Source: Novosphingobium barchaimii LL02
GTDB taxonomy: Bacteria > Pseudomonadota > Alphaproteobacteria > Sphingomonadales > Sphingomonadaceae
NCBI RefSeq assembly: GCF_001046635.1
Contig: NZ_KQ130459.1
Coordinates: 86,001 to 150,000 of the forward strand
Length of the DNA stretch: 64,000 bases
Reading direction: 5' to 3'
Positions 45,179-53,382 of the stretch are shown in pieces (position 1 is the first letter of the stretch; each line of letters opens with the position of its first letter). The translations under genes were made by a program, and so were the position numbers. Below the pieces are notes generated by a model that was not told the DNA's origin, searched no databases, and was given only the letters and a program-made list of their open reading frames with translations.

Positions 45179-46387
45179 CTAGTCGATCGTCCCGGCACCG
45201 GCCAGACGCTTGTGTGCATTGCGGTAACGGTGGACCAGCCACTTGTTGAACTGGCCTTGCGCGCCCTCCTGCCACGAATAGCGGCCGCGCGGTGCGAAGC
45301 GCGAACGCAGGCCTTCCTGCACCAGTCCGTCGACATGCATGTCCTGGGCGATGATCTTGCCCGAGGCGGAAAGGTTCATGTCGAGCAGGTTGTCGAAATT
45401 GGGCTCGGCCATGGCGCCCGGCGCGAACAGGAAGCCGGTTTCCAGTTCGTGCGATTCCGGGCCGTCCGGGCGCAGGATGAGGTAGATCACCATGTCGCTC
45501 ATCATCACCAGCGACAGCGAGGGCGGGACGTTAGCGAAGGTCATGCGGCTGCGGCCCTCGTCGGTCAGGCCGGGGAATACCGGCAGCACCGCGCGCTGGG
45601 TGGCGTTGAAGCTGGCGTCGGGATGCAGAGTGCCGTTGAAGCGCAGGAACCCGGCGTCCTCAGGCTCGGAATGCGGGAATTCCGCGCGGCCCGAGGGCAC
45701 GAAGTCATGCAGCGGCCCGGCATGCAGGCGGCTGGCGTGATAGCCGTCGTTGTTGTTCTCGAACATGACCTTCCAGTTCCACGGCAACTTGGCCGCAGGG
45801 TCCGGGCGCGGCCCCTCGGCGCTGGCGAGGTCGTACCCGGAGATCGCGTCCGCGACTTTGGCAAGGCGAGGGCCGAGCGGGGCGGCGTTCAGGTCGAAGT
45901 TGACGAAGATGAAGCCGTTCCAGATTTCGACGGCAAAGCGTGGCAGGCCGTTTTCCTTGCGGTCGAAATTGCAGGTCTTGTTCATGGCCGGGGCGGCCAC
46001 CAGCGCGCCGTCGAGCGAGTAGCTCCAGTGGTGGTACGGGCACAGGAACCCGCGCGCCTTGCCCGCCCCTTCGGCAACCAGCATCGCGCGGTGCTGGCAC
46101 ACCGCCGACATCGCGTTGATCTCTCCGGCAAGGTTGCGCGCGACGATGATCGGCTCATTCACGGTGCGGGTGGTGAAAAACTCGCCTGGCTCCCCGATCC
46201 ACGATTCGCGCCCCACGCACTGCCACTCGTTGAAGTAGAGCGCCTCCTTCTCGAACTCGTAGAAGTCGGTGCCGGTGTAGCATTCGGGCGGCAGCGTCAC
46301 CGCATCGGCAAGGTCGATCGCCGAGGCGGAGAGGGACTCGATGAAGCTGTCTGACATCAAAGGGGCGTGCATCGTTGGCGCGGACAT
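45179..46387 (-). CDS. Rieske non-heme iron oxygenase, alpha subunit
   Basis: A 402-residue ring-hydroxylating oxygenase component. The Rieske cluster ligands are Cys97, His99, Cys116 and His119 in CQHR and CPYHHWSY. The mononuclear iron site shows Asp214, His217 and His222 in NNNDGYHASRLH, with the distal acidic motif in IIAQDMHVDGLVQEG. It could hydroxylate or N/O-dealkylate an aromatic or amine substrate. No ferredoxin or reductase gene is adjacent, so electrons must come from elsewhere. AGGGAAG precedes ATG 46387. It lies 38 bases upstream of the AraC-FmdA fusion gene and behind the VOC gene. Confidence 0.9.
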   Translation of the reverse strand: MSAPTMHAPLMSDSFIESLSASAIDLADAVTLPPECYTGTDFYEFEKEALYFNEWQCVGRESWIGEPGEFFTTRTVNEPIIVARNLAGEINAMSAVCQHRAMLVAEGAGKARGFLCPYHHWSYSLDGALVAAPAMNKTCNFDRKENGLPRFAVEIWNGFIFVNFDLNAAPLGPRLAKVADAISGYDLASAEGPRPDPAAKLPWNWKVMFENNNDGYHASRLHAGPLHDFVPSGRAEFPHSEPEDAGFLRFNGTLHPDASFNATQRAVLPVFPGLTDEGRSRMTFANVPPSLSLVMMSDMVIYLILRPDGPESHELETGFLFAPGAMAEPNFDNLLDMNLSASGKIIAQDMHVDGLVQEGLRSRFAPRGRYSWQEGAQGQFNKWLVHRYRNAHKRLAGAGTID

Positions 46388-46507
46388 GGTGTACTTCCCT
46401 GGTGTGTTGGCCTGGTGTGTTTAGGTGCGCTTCGGGTGCAGCTTGGGCCGAACTCTGCATGCCGCATCTGCGAAGACAAGAACGCAAATGCGAACGGGGT
46501 GTTCGAC

Positions 46508-46993
46508 TTATTCGCGGGTGTAGTCGTCCGGGATCCTGGGCGGATCGCCGGCTTTGCCCCAAAGCAGGATCTCGTTACCCCAAGGGTCGCGAAAAGCGTG
46601 GTTCAGGCCGTTGAACGTGCCCCAGAAATGGTTGCGCCACAGCACCGTGGCGCCGCGCTCCTCGGCGGCGGCAAGGATGCGCTCAGGCGTGTCGTCGTCG
46701 CTGATGAGCACCCAGATGCGCGGCTTGCGGCCCTCGGCCGAGATAGCGCGCGGGTCGACGCCCGCGTCGTTGGGATGCGGGCGGGCATTGGCGGGATCGA
46801 AGATGCCGACGTGCAAGTTGCCGATCTCGCTGTCGCTGCCGTCGGGGTTGGGGAACATGCCGCCCGGCACCATGCGGTGATAGACGCCTTCCGGCTTGTG
46901 ATCGTCGCGCCAGCCGAAGACTTCGGCGTAGAAACGGCCCGCGGCGGCGGGATCGTCGGCAGGCAGGTCTACGAAGATGAGCGTGTTGGGCAT
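46508..46993 (-). CDS. VOC-superfamily (glyoxalase-like) protein
   Basis: A 161-residue VOC protein of two beta-alpha-beta-beta-beta units: IFVDLPADDPAAAGRFYAEVFGW at the start and the second half RIWVLISDDDTPERILAAAEERGA with HAFRDPWGNEILLW at the end. Such proteins are metal-dependent lyases, isomerases or ring-cleavage dioxygenases, or binding proteins. ATG 46993 has AAGGAA upstream; ATG 47014 has no ribosome site. It probably heads the transcript with the Rieske oxygenase and the fusion gene. Confidence 0.8.
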   Translation of the reverse strand: MPNTLIFVDLPADDPAAAGRFYAEVFGWRDDHKPEGVYHRMVPGGMFPNPDGSDSEIGNLHVGIFDPANARPHPNDAGVDPRAISAEGRKPRIWVLISDDDTPERILAAAEERGATVLWRNHFWGTFNGLNHAFRDPWGNEILLWGKAGDPPRIPDDYTRE

Positions 46994-47092
46994 GGGCGTG
47001 TTCCTTGCGGTCATGATGACGGAGGGTGTGCGCCAATCGGGCGCGGCGCTCTTGGCGGCAGGCGTCCGGTTTGTTGATGTTGGCGCTTGGGG

Positions 47093-47227
47093 GCTTCGAC
47101 AAGCTCAGCCTTGACCCTTCGACAAGCTCAGGGTGAGCGGAGGTCGCTCTATACTTTCAACGCCGCTCGGGGTGTGCGGAAGTTGTTCTATACCTTCAAC
47201 CCCGCTCAGGCTGAGCTTGTCGAAGCC
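47093..47227. repeat. REP-like inverted repeats in the VOC/FmdA gap
   Basis: Three related words: GCTTCGACAAGCTCAGCC (47093-47110), CCCTTCGACAAGCTCAGGGT (from 47115), and the inverted CTCAGGCTGAGCTTGTCGAAG (from 47204). They can fold into a long imperfect hairpin. They fill most of the 353-base divergent gap between the VOC gene and FmdA. Confidence 0.7.
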
Positions 47228-47346
47228 CTCCGCGGATGCACCAACTACCGCCGTCGCCAACTCGGAGGGCGCGCACGGCCAAGACCCTTTCGCGCATCCC
47301 CGCGAAGCTGAGACCCTAGATCCTCCATCCAGCAAAGGGGCAATGC

Positions 47347-48453
47347 ATGGCTTCGGTCACCACTTTCGGTTCGGCGAAGGCGCAGGTTCGGCCTTCGGCG
47401 ATCTGGCATCTCAAGGCCACGCCGGAGACCATCCACTGGGGCTACTTCTCGCCCGATATCAAGCCGGCGCTGCGCATCAGAAGCGGCGACCTCGTCCATG
47501 CCGAGGCCGTGACCCACCATGCCGGCGACGATGCCAGCCTGATGTTCGACGAGGGCATCGAGCGCATCTTCCGCGAGGTGGACCCCGCCAGCCGCGCGCC
47601 CGGCTGCCACATCATGACCGGCCCGATCTACATCGAGGATGCCGAGCCGGGCGACATGATCGAGGTGCGCTACCTGCAGATGGTGCCCCGCTGCAATTAT
47701 GGCTCCAACCTCGCCGCCAACTGGGGGCATCTGTATGAGGAGTTCGGCAAGCAGGAGCGGGTGACGATCTACGAACTCGATCCCAATGCCAATACCGCCC
47801 ACGCGCTCTACGCCTACGATTTTCCCGGCGACTATACGGTGCCCGGCACGATCACCAATTGCCCGGAATGCGACCGTCACCCGGCGCTGCCCGGCATCAC
47901 CATCCCGGCCCGCCCGCATCTGGGCACGGCGGGCGTGGCGCCTGCGGTGAACGCGCCGGTCTCGACCATCCCGCCGGGCCTGCATGGCGGGAACATCGAC
48001 AACTGGCGCATCGGTGCCGGTTCGACGATGTTCTACAAGTGCCAGGTCAAGGGCGGACTGTTCTCGATCGGTGATCCGCATGTCAGCCAGGGCGACGGCG
48101 AAATCAGCGGCACCGCGATCGAGGCCTCGCTCGACTGCCTGTTCCAGATCATCCTGCGCAAGGACTTCGACTTCCCCTCACCGCTGCTGGAAACGCCGGA
48201 GAACTGGATCGTCCACGGCTTCGGCGCGGACCTCGACGAGGCGATGAAGAACTGTTCGCTGGATATGATCCACCTGCTCCACGAGAAGCAGGGACTGAGC
48301 CGGAACGACGCCTATTCGCTGATGAGCGTGGCGGCGGACTTCGGCATTACCCAGGTCGTGGACGGCACGCTGGGCGTCCACGCACGCATCGAGCGCCGGA
48401 TGTTCCCCGCCAAGGGCACGGTCGTCGATCCCGTCAAGCTCGATCCCGAGTAA
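47347..48453 (+). CDS. Acetamidase/formamidase (FmdA family), free-standing
   Basis: A 368-residue FmdA_AmdA hydrolase. It has ETIHWGYFSPD, GDMIEVRYLQM, NCPECDRHP, HGGNIDNWRIG and FSIGDPHVSQGDGEISGTAIEASL, the same blocks as in the fusion protein at 42813. It hydrolyses a small amide, releasing ammonia and a carboxylate. AAAGGGG precedes ATG 47347. It is a single gene closed by an intrinsic terminator, and is divergent from the VOC-Rieske-fusion operon; it may be a target of the AraC-FmdA protein. Confidence 0.9.
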   Translation: MASVTTFGSAKAQVRPSAIWHLKATPETIHWGYFSPDIKPALRIRSGDLVHAEAVTHHAGDDASLMFDEGIERIFREVDPASRAPGCHIMTGPIYIEDAEPGDMIEVRYLQMVPRCNYGSNLAANWGHLYEEFGKQERVTIYELDPNANTAHALYAYDFPGDYTVPGTITNCPECDRHPALPGITIPARPHLGTAGVAPAVNAPVSTIPPGLHGGNIDNWRIGAGSTMFYKCQVKGGLFSIGDPHVSQGDGEISGTAIEASLDCLFQIILRKDFDFPSPLLETPENWIVHGFGADLDEAMKNCSLDMIHLLHEKQGLSRNDAYSLMSVAADFGITQVVDGTLGVHARIERRMFPAKGTVVDPVKLDPE

Positions 48454-48484
48454 AGGAGCCCTCACTCCTGACGGAGCTACTGAA

Positions 48485-48513
48485 AGCCCGGTTCGAAGGA
48501 ACCGGGCTCTTTT
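48485..48513 (+). terminator. Intrinsic terminator after FmdA
   Basis: AGCCCGGTTC (48485-48494) and GAACCGGGCT (48499-48508) form a perfect 10-base stem with a GAAG loop, then CTTTTTC. Confidence 0.9.
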
Positions 48514-48664
48514 TCATGCGGGCGTGAACGAGGCTGCACCCGGCATGATATCCGGGCAGAGCACCGAACTTTGCGCGGTCTGCCTGCCAGCCCCGCCGTC
48601 CGCCGGGTTTTACTGTCATGAAATCCTGTTACGACCATGCCCTTGACGGGGATGGAGAACGACA

Positions 48665-49153
48665 ATGCGCTTTGCCAGGACTGCGATGATGCTGGCTACC
48701 CTGATCGTACTTGCGGCAGCGGCGGCGGGGCCTGTGAACATCGCGCAGTTGAACGTGATGCGTGATGTGCGGGCGGGGATGTGGCAGCACACCTTCACCA
48801 CCATTCCCAAGAATCCGGGGGTCCCCAACCAGAGCGAAAAGGCCTGCGTATCTCAGGCGGACCTTGGCGTCATGCTGGAACAATCGCTGAAATCGTCTCT
48901 GGAAGAGCAGCACTGCCCGATCACGGTAGAGAGCGACGCGATGACCATGGCGCGCTTCACGATGCATTGTCCGGCGATCAACATTCCCGAACTGGGCGTG
49001 TCAGCGCCGGGCGCCGATATGCCGGCCACGATCCAGAAGACCGGCGGCGAGGAGCATTGGACCGTGTCGGTCAAGACGCCGCCCGTACCCGGGGTGGCGC
49101 CCGCGGCGGTGTGGCGTCATGAATATCGCCGCCTGGGCGCTTGCCCCGGCTGA
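48665..49153 (+). CDS. DUF3617 family periplasmic protein
   Basis: A 162-residue protein with an N-terminal signal segment (MMLATLIVLAAAAAGPV) and a body with paired cysteines (KACVSQAD, EQHCPIT, MHCPAI, ACPG) and VRAGMWQHTFT, matching DUF3617 proteins of sphingomonads. Their function is unknown; they are small exported proteins. GGAG lies upstream of ATG 48665. It converges on an MFS gene 16 bases away and shows no operon link to the amide genes. Confidence 0.75.
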   Translation: MRFARTAMMLATLIVLAAAAAGPVNIAQLNVMRDVRAGMWQHTFTTIPKNPGVPNQSEKACVSQADLGVMLEQSLKSSLEEQHCPITVESDAMTMARFTMHCPAINIPELGVSAPGADMPATIQKTGGEEHWTVSVKTPPVPGVAPAAVWRHEYRRLGACPG

Positions 49154-49169
49154 CGGGGCGTAGGGCGGC

Positions 49170-50438
49170 TCAGCTCGCTGTGGGCAGCAGATCGCCCAGG
49201 GCCTTGGCCCGCCGCGCGGGGCGAAGGCGGGTGCGTCCGTCTGCGCCGATACCGGGCAGGAGGAACAGCAGCGCCATGCCCACGCCCAGAACCGCGATGA
49301 TCGCGGTCGAAGCCTGGTCGTAAGTGCCGGTGCTGCCGTAGCTGAGGTCCATCGCCGCCGGGGTCAGCCCCTGGGCAAGGATCACGGCGGCATAGAGCAC
49401 CGCGTTGATCGAACCGAAGTGCTTCAGCCCGAAGTAGCGCGAACAGAAGTAAGAAAGCGCGCCGTATTCAGCCCCCATGCCCACGCCCAGCAGTACGCCC
49501 GCTGCGGTCATGGCCAGGCTGCCCTGGCCGAACTGGAGCAGCCCCAGGCCGGCCATCGCCGCGCCGTACATCGGCACGACCAGCAGCGGCGTGCGCAGCC
49601 GGTCGAGCAGCCCGCCCGTCACCACCTGCCAGGCAGCGGTGACGAGGGCGAAAGTCGCCACCGTGGCGGTCGCCTCGCCAAGGCCGTATCCCCGGTCGGT
49701 CATCATCGGCACGACATGGGTGAATACGGCGGTCATGCCGCCTGCGCCGCTCGCCACAGCGATCAGCAGCACCCAGAAGCGGCGGGTGGAGGCCGCCTCA
49801 CGCAGGGTCATGCCTTCGAACACGCGGGCCGGGGCGCTGGGCGCGCGCGCTGGGGTATCGTGCAGCCACAGCCACATCAGCGGGAAGCCGATGACGAGCA
49901 CGATCAGCCCGATGGCGCCGTAAGTGGCGCGCCAGCCGATGATCGGCAGCAGGATGCCCGCCGCGATCGGCATCAGCGTGGCGCCCACGCCGTTGCCCAC
50001 CCCGGCGGTGACGCCCAGCATCAGGCCGCGCCGTTCGTCGAACCAGTTGGAGACGATCTTGGCGATCATCGGCGATGCGCAGGTTGCCCCGGCCAGTCCG
50101 ATGGCCCCGAACTGGGCATAGAACAGCCAGATGTTCCCGGTGGTCTGCGACAGGCTCATGATCAGCACCGCCAGCGCCGCGTTGCCGCCCAGGATCAGCG
50201 GGCGTGCGCCCACCCGGTCCATGGTCCGCCCGATCAGCGGATAGCTTATGGCAGCAACGATCGCGATCAGTCCCAGCACCCCCGAAACCGCCGCGCGCGA
50301 CCATCCCAGATCCTGCGAGATCGGCACGAGCAGGGTCCCGAATGTGGCGCTGATGGCAGCGGTGACACATACGAGGTTGCCGGTAGTCGCGGCGATGGCG
50401 AGGTGCGTTGCGGTTCGGCCCCGGGAAGCGGTCGGCAT
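49170..50438 (-). CDS. MFS transporter
   Basis: A 422-residue major facilitator. SQDLGWSRAAVSGVLG in the first loop and SNWFDERRGLMLGVTAGVGNGVGATLMP place it near the monocarboxylate/oxalate-formate carriers. Twelve spans are likely. Substrate is unknown. It is divergent from the extradiol-dioxygenase gene with a 212-base gap, suggesting uptake of the compound degraded by the 50.6-55.6 kb gene set. Confidence 0.83.
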   Translation of the reverse strand: MPTASRGRTATHLAIAATTGNLVCVTAAISATFGTLLVPISQDLGWSRAAVSGVLGLIAIVAAISYPLIGRTMDRVGARPLILGGNAALAVLIMSLSQTTGNIWLFYAQFGAIGLAGATCASPMIAKIVSNWFDERRGLMLGVTAGVGNGVGATLMPIAAGILLPIIGWRATYGAIGLIVLVIGFPLMWLWLHDTPARAPSAPARVFEGMTLREAASTRRFWVLLIAVASGAGGMTAVFTHVVPMMTDRGYGLGEATATVATFALVTAAWQVVTGGLLDRLRTPLLVVPMYGAAMAGLGLLQFGQGSLAMTAAGVLLGVGMGAEYGALSYFCSRYFGLKHFGSINAVLYAAVILAQGLTPAAMDLSYGSTGTYDQASTAIIAVLGVGMALLFLLPGIGADGRTRLRPARRAKALGDLLPTAS

Positions 50439-50650
50439 TGCGGGTCTCCAGTTTTTCGAATTTCCCGGAGTAAATGCCCCCTCGGCCCCGATCCCAAGCG
50501 ATTATCACCGCACCGCAACAAATCCTTCGCAGCCCATCAAGTCTGCCCCCTTGCGCAGGCGGGGCCTGCCCCCGATTTTGAAGACAGCGCCCGTCCGTAT
50601 CCAGAACACGCGCAGGCCACAGGAAATTCAGCAAGGGACGATTCGCGGCG

Positions 50651-51502
50651 ATGAATGTTCAAACAGCCGATATGGCGGCCTCGAAGGCAACTTCAGGCAC
50701 TCAGATGCCCACCTTCTTCATCCCCCATGGCGGCGGGCCGTGCTTCTTCATGGACTGGACGGCGATGGGCGGTCCCGCCGACACCTGGCACAAGACCGAG
50801 GCGTGGCTGCGTGCGCTCGTCTCCACCTTGCCGGAAAAGCCCAAGGGCATCGTCGTGATCTCGGGCCACTGGGAGGAGCCGGCCTTCACCGCCTCCGCCG
50901 CCGTCGAGCCGGGCATGATCTACGACTATTACGGCTTTCCGCCCCATACTTATGAGCTGAAGTACCCCGCGCCCGGCGCGCCCGGACTGGCGGAGCGCGT
51001 GGTGTCCCTGCTGAGCGAAGCGGGCCTCCCGGCGCGTACCGATGCCGCGCGCGGGTTCGACCACGGTGTATTCGTGCCGTTCCTGCTGATCGACCCCGAA
51101 GCCTCGATCCCGGTCGTGCCGCTTTCGCTGAAAGCGGACCTCGATCCGGCCGAGCACATCGCCGCAGGCCGCGCGCTGGCGCCCCTGCGCGAGGAGGGTA
51201 TCCTCGTAGTCGGCTCGGGCATGAGCTACCACAACATGCGCGGCTTTCGCACACCCGCGGCAACGCGGCCCTCTGCCGTGTTCGATCAGTGGCTGACCGG
51301 CGCCGTCGAATCAGCGCCGCCGGAACGCGAAGCCAACCTGACCGCATGGGCCGATGCGCCGGCGGGCCGCCTCTCGCACCCGCGCGAGGAGCATCTGCTG
51401 CCGCTGATGGTGGCAGCCGGGGCCGGCGCGGATTCGCCGGGCGCCAAGGTGTTCGGCGACAACGTGATGATGGCCGATATTTCCGCCTATCGCTTCGGCT
51501 GA
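50651..51502 (+). CDS. Class III extradiol dioxygenase (LigB/DODA-like)
   Basis: A 283-residue member of the LigB superfamily, DODA/YgiD branch. Conserved metal-site residues are visible: His in FFIPHGGGPCFF, His in VVISGHWEE, the FDHGVFVPFLLI block, VGSGMSYHNMR and SHPREEHLLPL. Such enzymes use Zn or Fe to cleave catechol-like rings (for example 4,5-DOPA) or act on related dihydroxy compounds. AAGGGA lies 11 bases before ATG 50651. It starts a plus-strand set with AtzG/AtzE-like, amidohydrolase and TfdA genes. Confidence 0.87.
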   Translation: MNVQTADMAASKATSGTQMPTFFIPHGGGPCFFMDWTAMGGPADTWHKTEAWLRALVSTLPEKPKGIVVISGHWEEPAFTASAAVEPGMIYDYYGFPPHTYELKYPAPGAPGLAERVVSLLSEAGLPARTDAARGFDHGVFVPFLLIDPEASIPVVPLSLKADLDPAEHIAAGRALAPLREEGILVVGSGMSYHNMRGFRTPAATRPSAVFDQWLTGAVESAPPEREANLTAWADAPAGRLSHPREEHLLPLMVAAGAGADSPGAKVFGDNVMMADISAYRFG

Positions 51503-51628
51503 TATCCCTCTCCGTCCCGAACTTGATCCCGCAAGGGGGCTGCCACAAACGCGAACCGTCTTGCCGCTTGTCGGCAAGGCTGTAAGGGTGCCTCGATAGG
51601 TACTCGATCGCGTGAAGGAGCGAAGGCG

Positions 51629-51829
51629 GTGGCGCAGGAAAGCGGGAAAGCGGCTCATCCGACCGAGGACAGCATCGCCGCGCGCATGGCCGAGGCCGGC
51701 ATCGCCGCACCTGCGGACTGTACGCCCGGCGTCCTGTCCAACCTGATCGTCCTGCAGGACCACGTCGCCACTTTGCGCGCTTTCGCGCTCGACCCGCGCA
51801 GCGCCAGCGCCATGCGCTTCGAGGCCTGA
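51629..51829 (+). CDS. AtzG-like small subunit (DUF4089)
   Basis: A 66-residue protein matching the AtzG/DUF4089 pattern (IAARMAEAGIAAPADCTPGVLSNLIVLQDHVATLRAFALD). In cyanuric-acid and 1-carboxybiuret degraders AtzG forms a complex with the amidase AtzE in a GatC-like way. The GTG 51629 start has AAGGAG at 51615-51620. It ends one base before the AtzE-like gene, exactly as in atzGE pairs. Confidence 0.82.
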   Translation: MAQESGKAAHPTEDSIAARMAEAGIAAPADCTPGVLSNLIVLQDHVATLRAFALDPRSASAMRFEA

Positions 51830-51830
51830 C

Positions 51831-53192
51831 ATGACGACTGCCCATACCGCACCTCTAACCGCGATCGCGATGGCCGCGAAGGTCCGCTCAGGCCAGGTCA
51901 CGGCGGTGAGCTTGTGCCAGGCCGCGCTGGACCGTGCAGAGGCGCTGGGCGGCGAGCATAGCGGCTTCACCCGCCTCCTGCGCAGGCGCGCCCTGCCGCG
52001 CGCGGCGGCGGTCGATAAGCTGGTAGAGGCAGGGCTTGATCCCGGTCCGCTGGCGGGTGTTCCTTTCGGCGTGGCAGACCTGTTCGACGTCGCCGGTGAA
52101 ATCACCACCGCCGGATCGCGCACGCGCCTCAGCGCATCGTTCGCCAGCCGCGATGCCCGCGCCATCGTGCTGCTCGAAGCGGCGGGGGCGGTGCTGATCG
52201 GCACGCAGAACATGGACGAGTTCGGCTACGGCTTCGTAACCATGAACGCCCATTACGGCACCACCCGCAACCCGCACGACCCTTCGCGGGTGGCAGGCGG
52301 CGCGGCGGGCGGGTCGGCCGTGGCGGTGGCGACGGGCACGGTGCCGATCAGCCTTGCCTTCGACACCAATGGCTCGCTGCGCGTGCCCGCCGGCCTCACC
52401 GGGGTGATCGGCCTCAAGCCCACATACGGCGATCTGCCCCGCGAAGGCGTCTATCCCTTTGTCGAAAGCCTCGACGTGGTCGGCGCACTGGGCCGCGATC
52501 TGGAAGATGTTGCGCTGGTCCGCACCGTGCTGCGCGAAGGCGCGCCGGAAAGGTCGGATCCTCCGCGCGGCGAGATCGCCTTCGGCCGCCTGATGAGCTG
52601 GTTTGACGACAACATCTCCGAGGAGATGCGCGGCCCGCTCGATGCATTCTGGAACCGCCTTGGCCGCATCAGCTTCGAACTTCCCCATTCCGAAATCGCC
52701 CGCGCCGCCGCCTCGGTCATCATCGCCGCCGAGGGGGCCAGCCTGCACCGCCCCGCGCTGGAAGCGGACCCCATGCAGTTCGAGCCGCCGGTGCGCGACC
52801 GTATGCTGGCGGGCCTGCTGCTCCCTGCGGACGACTACCTTGCCGCCCAGCGCTTCCGCAGCTGGATTCAGGCGCGCCTGCGCCGCCAGTTCGAGCTGGC
52901 CGACGTCCTTTTCACCCCCGCCGCGCCCGGGTTCGCACCGACGATCGCCGATCCGGTCATGATGTTCGAGGGCAAGTCGATCCCGGCGCGTAGCCACCTT
53001 GGCATCTACACCCAGCCGATCAGCCTGATGGGCCTGCCCGCGCTGGTGCTGCCGCTGGCGGGCGACTTCGCGATGCCGCTGGGCATCCAGCTCATCAGCG
53101 CGGCCGGGAACGAGCCGCTGCTGTTCCGCGCAGCGCGTCAGTTGATCGACAAGGGCCTCTGCGCGGTTCCGCCGCCGCCCGCGCGGACATAG
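51831..53192 (+). CDS. AtzE-like amidase homologue with degenerate catalytic triad
   Basis: A 453-residue amidase-signature protein resembling AtzE along its length (NMDEFGYGFVTMNAHYGTTRNPHDPSR, RVPAGLTGVIGLKPTYGDLPREG). Two catalytic elements are changed. The Lys of the VPFAVKNLFD block is Ala82 (GVADLFD). The cis-Ser loop GGSSGGS is GGAAGGS (Ala158-Ala159). Only the nucleophile position, Ser182 in DTNGSLRVPA, remains. The codons read GCA and GCGGCG, so this is not a frame artefact. The gene is otherwise intact and follows the AtzG-like gene by one base. It is probably inactive as an amidase and may be a structural or regulatory partner. Confidence 0.8.
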   Translation: MTTAHTAPLTAIAMAAKVRSGQVTAVSLCQAALDRAEALGGEHSGFTRLLRRRALPRAAAVDKLVEAGLDPGPLAGVPFGVADLFDVAGEITTAGSRTRLSASFASRDARAIVLLEAAGAVLIGTQNMDEFGYGFVTMNAHYGTTRNPHDPSRVAGGAAGGSAVAVATGTVPISLAFDTNGSLRVPAGLTGVIGLKPTYGDLPREGVYPFVESLDVVGALGRDLEDVALVRTVLREGAPERSDPPRGEIAFGRLMSWFDDNISEEMRGPLDAFWNRLGRISFELPHSEIARAAASVIIAAEGASLHRPALEADPMQFEPPVRDRMLAGLLLPADDYLAAQRFRSWIQARLRRQFELADVLFTPAAPGFAPTIADPVMMFEGKSIPARSHLGIYTQPISLMGLPALVLPLAGDFAMPLGIQLISAAGNEPLLFRAARQLIDKGLCAVPPPPART

Positions 53193-53207
53193 GCAGGGTC
53201 CGCATCT

Positions 53208-53284
53208 GACCCTTCGTCAGGCTCAGGGTGAGCGGAAGTTGCTCTATGCTTCCCATTCCGCTCAGGCTGAGCTTGTCGAAGCCC
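53208..53284. repeat. REP-like inverted repeat
   Basis: GACCCTTCGTCAGGCTCAGG (from 53208) and the inverted CTCAGGCTGAGCTTGTCGAAG (from 53260) are the same words as at 47.1 kb, with AGCGGAAGTTGCTCTAT shared between. Lies between the AtzE-like and amidohydrolase genes. Confidence 0.7.
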
Positions 53285-53382
53285 CCGCAGCCAAACACCG
53301 GTGTCAACAATTGCGCCGCGCTCGCACAAGCCGCAAAGCCCATGGCGGCTAGAGTAGCACCGCAACAAGGGCGCGAAGGTTC

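Noticed and set aside
51831-53192. Frameshift or sequencing error as the cause of the altered AtzE-like active site
   Set aside because: The frame is intact on both sides and the changes are clean codon substitutions (GCA; GCGGCG) at two separate sites, which a single indel cannot produce.
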